Shown one piece after another: positions 63,522 through 64,000 of a stretch of 64,000 bases of DNA (position 1 is its first letter; every line of letters begins with the position of its first letter). The DNA is from Alphaproteobacteria bacterium (GTDB lineage Bacteria > Pseudomonadota > Alphaproteobacteria > Holosporales > Holosporaceae): contig VGCF01000001.1 of assembly GCA_016870135.1 (NCBI GenBank), forward strand, positions 1 through 64,000. The letters are read 5' to 3'. The translations under genes and the position numbers were made by a program. The notes beneath the pieces were generated by a model. The model had not been told where the DNA came from. It saw only the letters and a program-made list of their open reading frames with translations, and did not search any database.

Positions 63522-64000
63522 ACCTTGCTGTAAAGTCTATCCATGGTGTTCGGCCATGTTTTTCACCCTTGGCCCAGTCAATGGTGTAGGACTGTCTTTT
63601 GTCCCAACTCTCTTTTTCCCACCTCTTTTCCTCTCATCTCTATTGGATGTCTGTCTCTATGTTCTCTGATCTTTGTCTATACTTGGTCACACCATTGTCA
63701 CAACTCTACCCACAACAAGGGCTTAGGGTCTATTCACATGTGTACATATGTATCTAGGGGGGGTGATTGTTGTCAGAACCGTTCTAATCCCGATCACACC
63801 ATCACCCACCTTGTTCAAAAAGACATGGGAGATATGGATAGTTTTATTCAAAAAGACGGATGTTTTCTAGACCCATGATTCTGCTGTTTTCACATCCATG
63901 TTCGATCTCTGCTGCGATGGCGGGCATTAACCAGCCAAGGCCGTCTGTATCCGTGGGGATGCTTTTTCCGGATATAATGCAGGCGACAATTTATTCAGAA
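63522..64000. other. Window end without an intact gene; possible minus-strand remnant
   Basis: On the minus strand a frame without an ATG start runs from 63990 to a stop at 63844-63846. It reads like coding sequence (GKSIPTDTDGLGWLMPAIAA, then IEHGCENSRIMGLENIRLFE). A TAA precedes it. It may be the 3' end of a decayed gene. The stretch 63522-63840 shows no gene; a plus-strand frame at 63543-63878 is probably chance. Confidence 0.35.

Noticed and set aside
63543..63878. Plus-strand 111-codon open frame after dnaE
   Set aside because: Cys/His/Ser-rich translation with no start signal; more likely chance, and it overlaps a better minus-strand remnant.

Overview
The window is a piece of an alphaproteobacterial chromosome. 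The best evidence is a CtrA response regulator with the lineage-typical effector domain, an NtrX-type regulator, a GatCAB operon and a compact set of housekeeping genes. Several traits suggest a host-restricted, genome-reducing lineage, with Holosporales-like or Rickettsiales-like endosymbionts the closest guess. These traits are decaying secreted-protein genes, operons missing their usual members, an orphan transhydrogenase subunit, many short tandem duplications, and an isopentenyl-diphosphate isomerase without other pathway genes nearby. The assignment is inferred from gene content only.

Layout. 1-7.5 kb: the 5' part of a degenerate NtrX-like regulator, an Fe-S protein paired with a DUF3501 protein, rsmE, rplU-rpmA, then a secreted-protein gene broken by an in-frame TGA and about 0.9 kb of non-coding or decayed sequence. 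7.5-12.4 kb: atpH-atpA-atpG (no atpD or atpC follows) and hrcA-grpE. 12.5-21.3 kb, minus strand: an M24 peptidase, yraN, a polytopic membrane protein of unknown role, murF, tatD, an A-type Fe-S carrier and an HscA-like Hsp70. 21.3-24.9 kb: an accessory pocket with tRNA-Asp, a flavodoxin-fold reductase, a histidine-repeat protein and a duplicated cassette of very small (34-66 aa) soluble and membrane proteins. An inverted copy of the 3' end of rnhB is lodged inside the second cassette. 25-31 kb: a SPOR-domain protein, uvrB, ctrA, tRNA-Phe and a C-terminal processing protease. 31-36 kb: a HAD phosphatase and two tandem lipoprotein-like TPR-secretin proteins. 36-46.6 kb: rmuC, hemW, an orphan pntAB, ligA, ybaB, dnaX and rne. 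46.9-51.5 kb: rplS, a HlyD-type adaptor, a CPBP protease, rnhB and a decayed secreted-protein gene. 51.6-64 kb: priA, idi, gatCAB, murB, rpmG and dnaE.

The core genes cover translation (L19, L21, L27, L33, GatCAB), replication and repair (DnaE, DnaX, LigA, PriA, UvrB, RmuC, RNase HII), the envelope (MurB, MurF, SPOR protein), the heat-shock response and Fe-S assembly. The most unusual parts are the duplicated micro-protein cassette (23.5-24.9 kb), whose two copies have constant 5' parts and divergent membrane tails, and the TPR-secretin pair (32.1-35.9 kb), which has no other secretion genes in the window.
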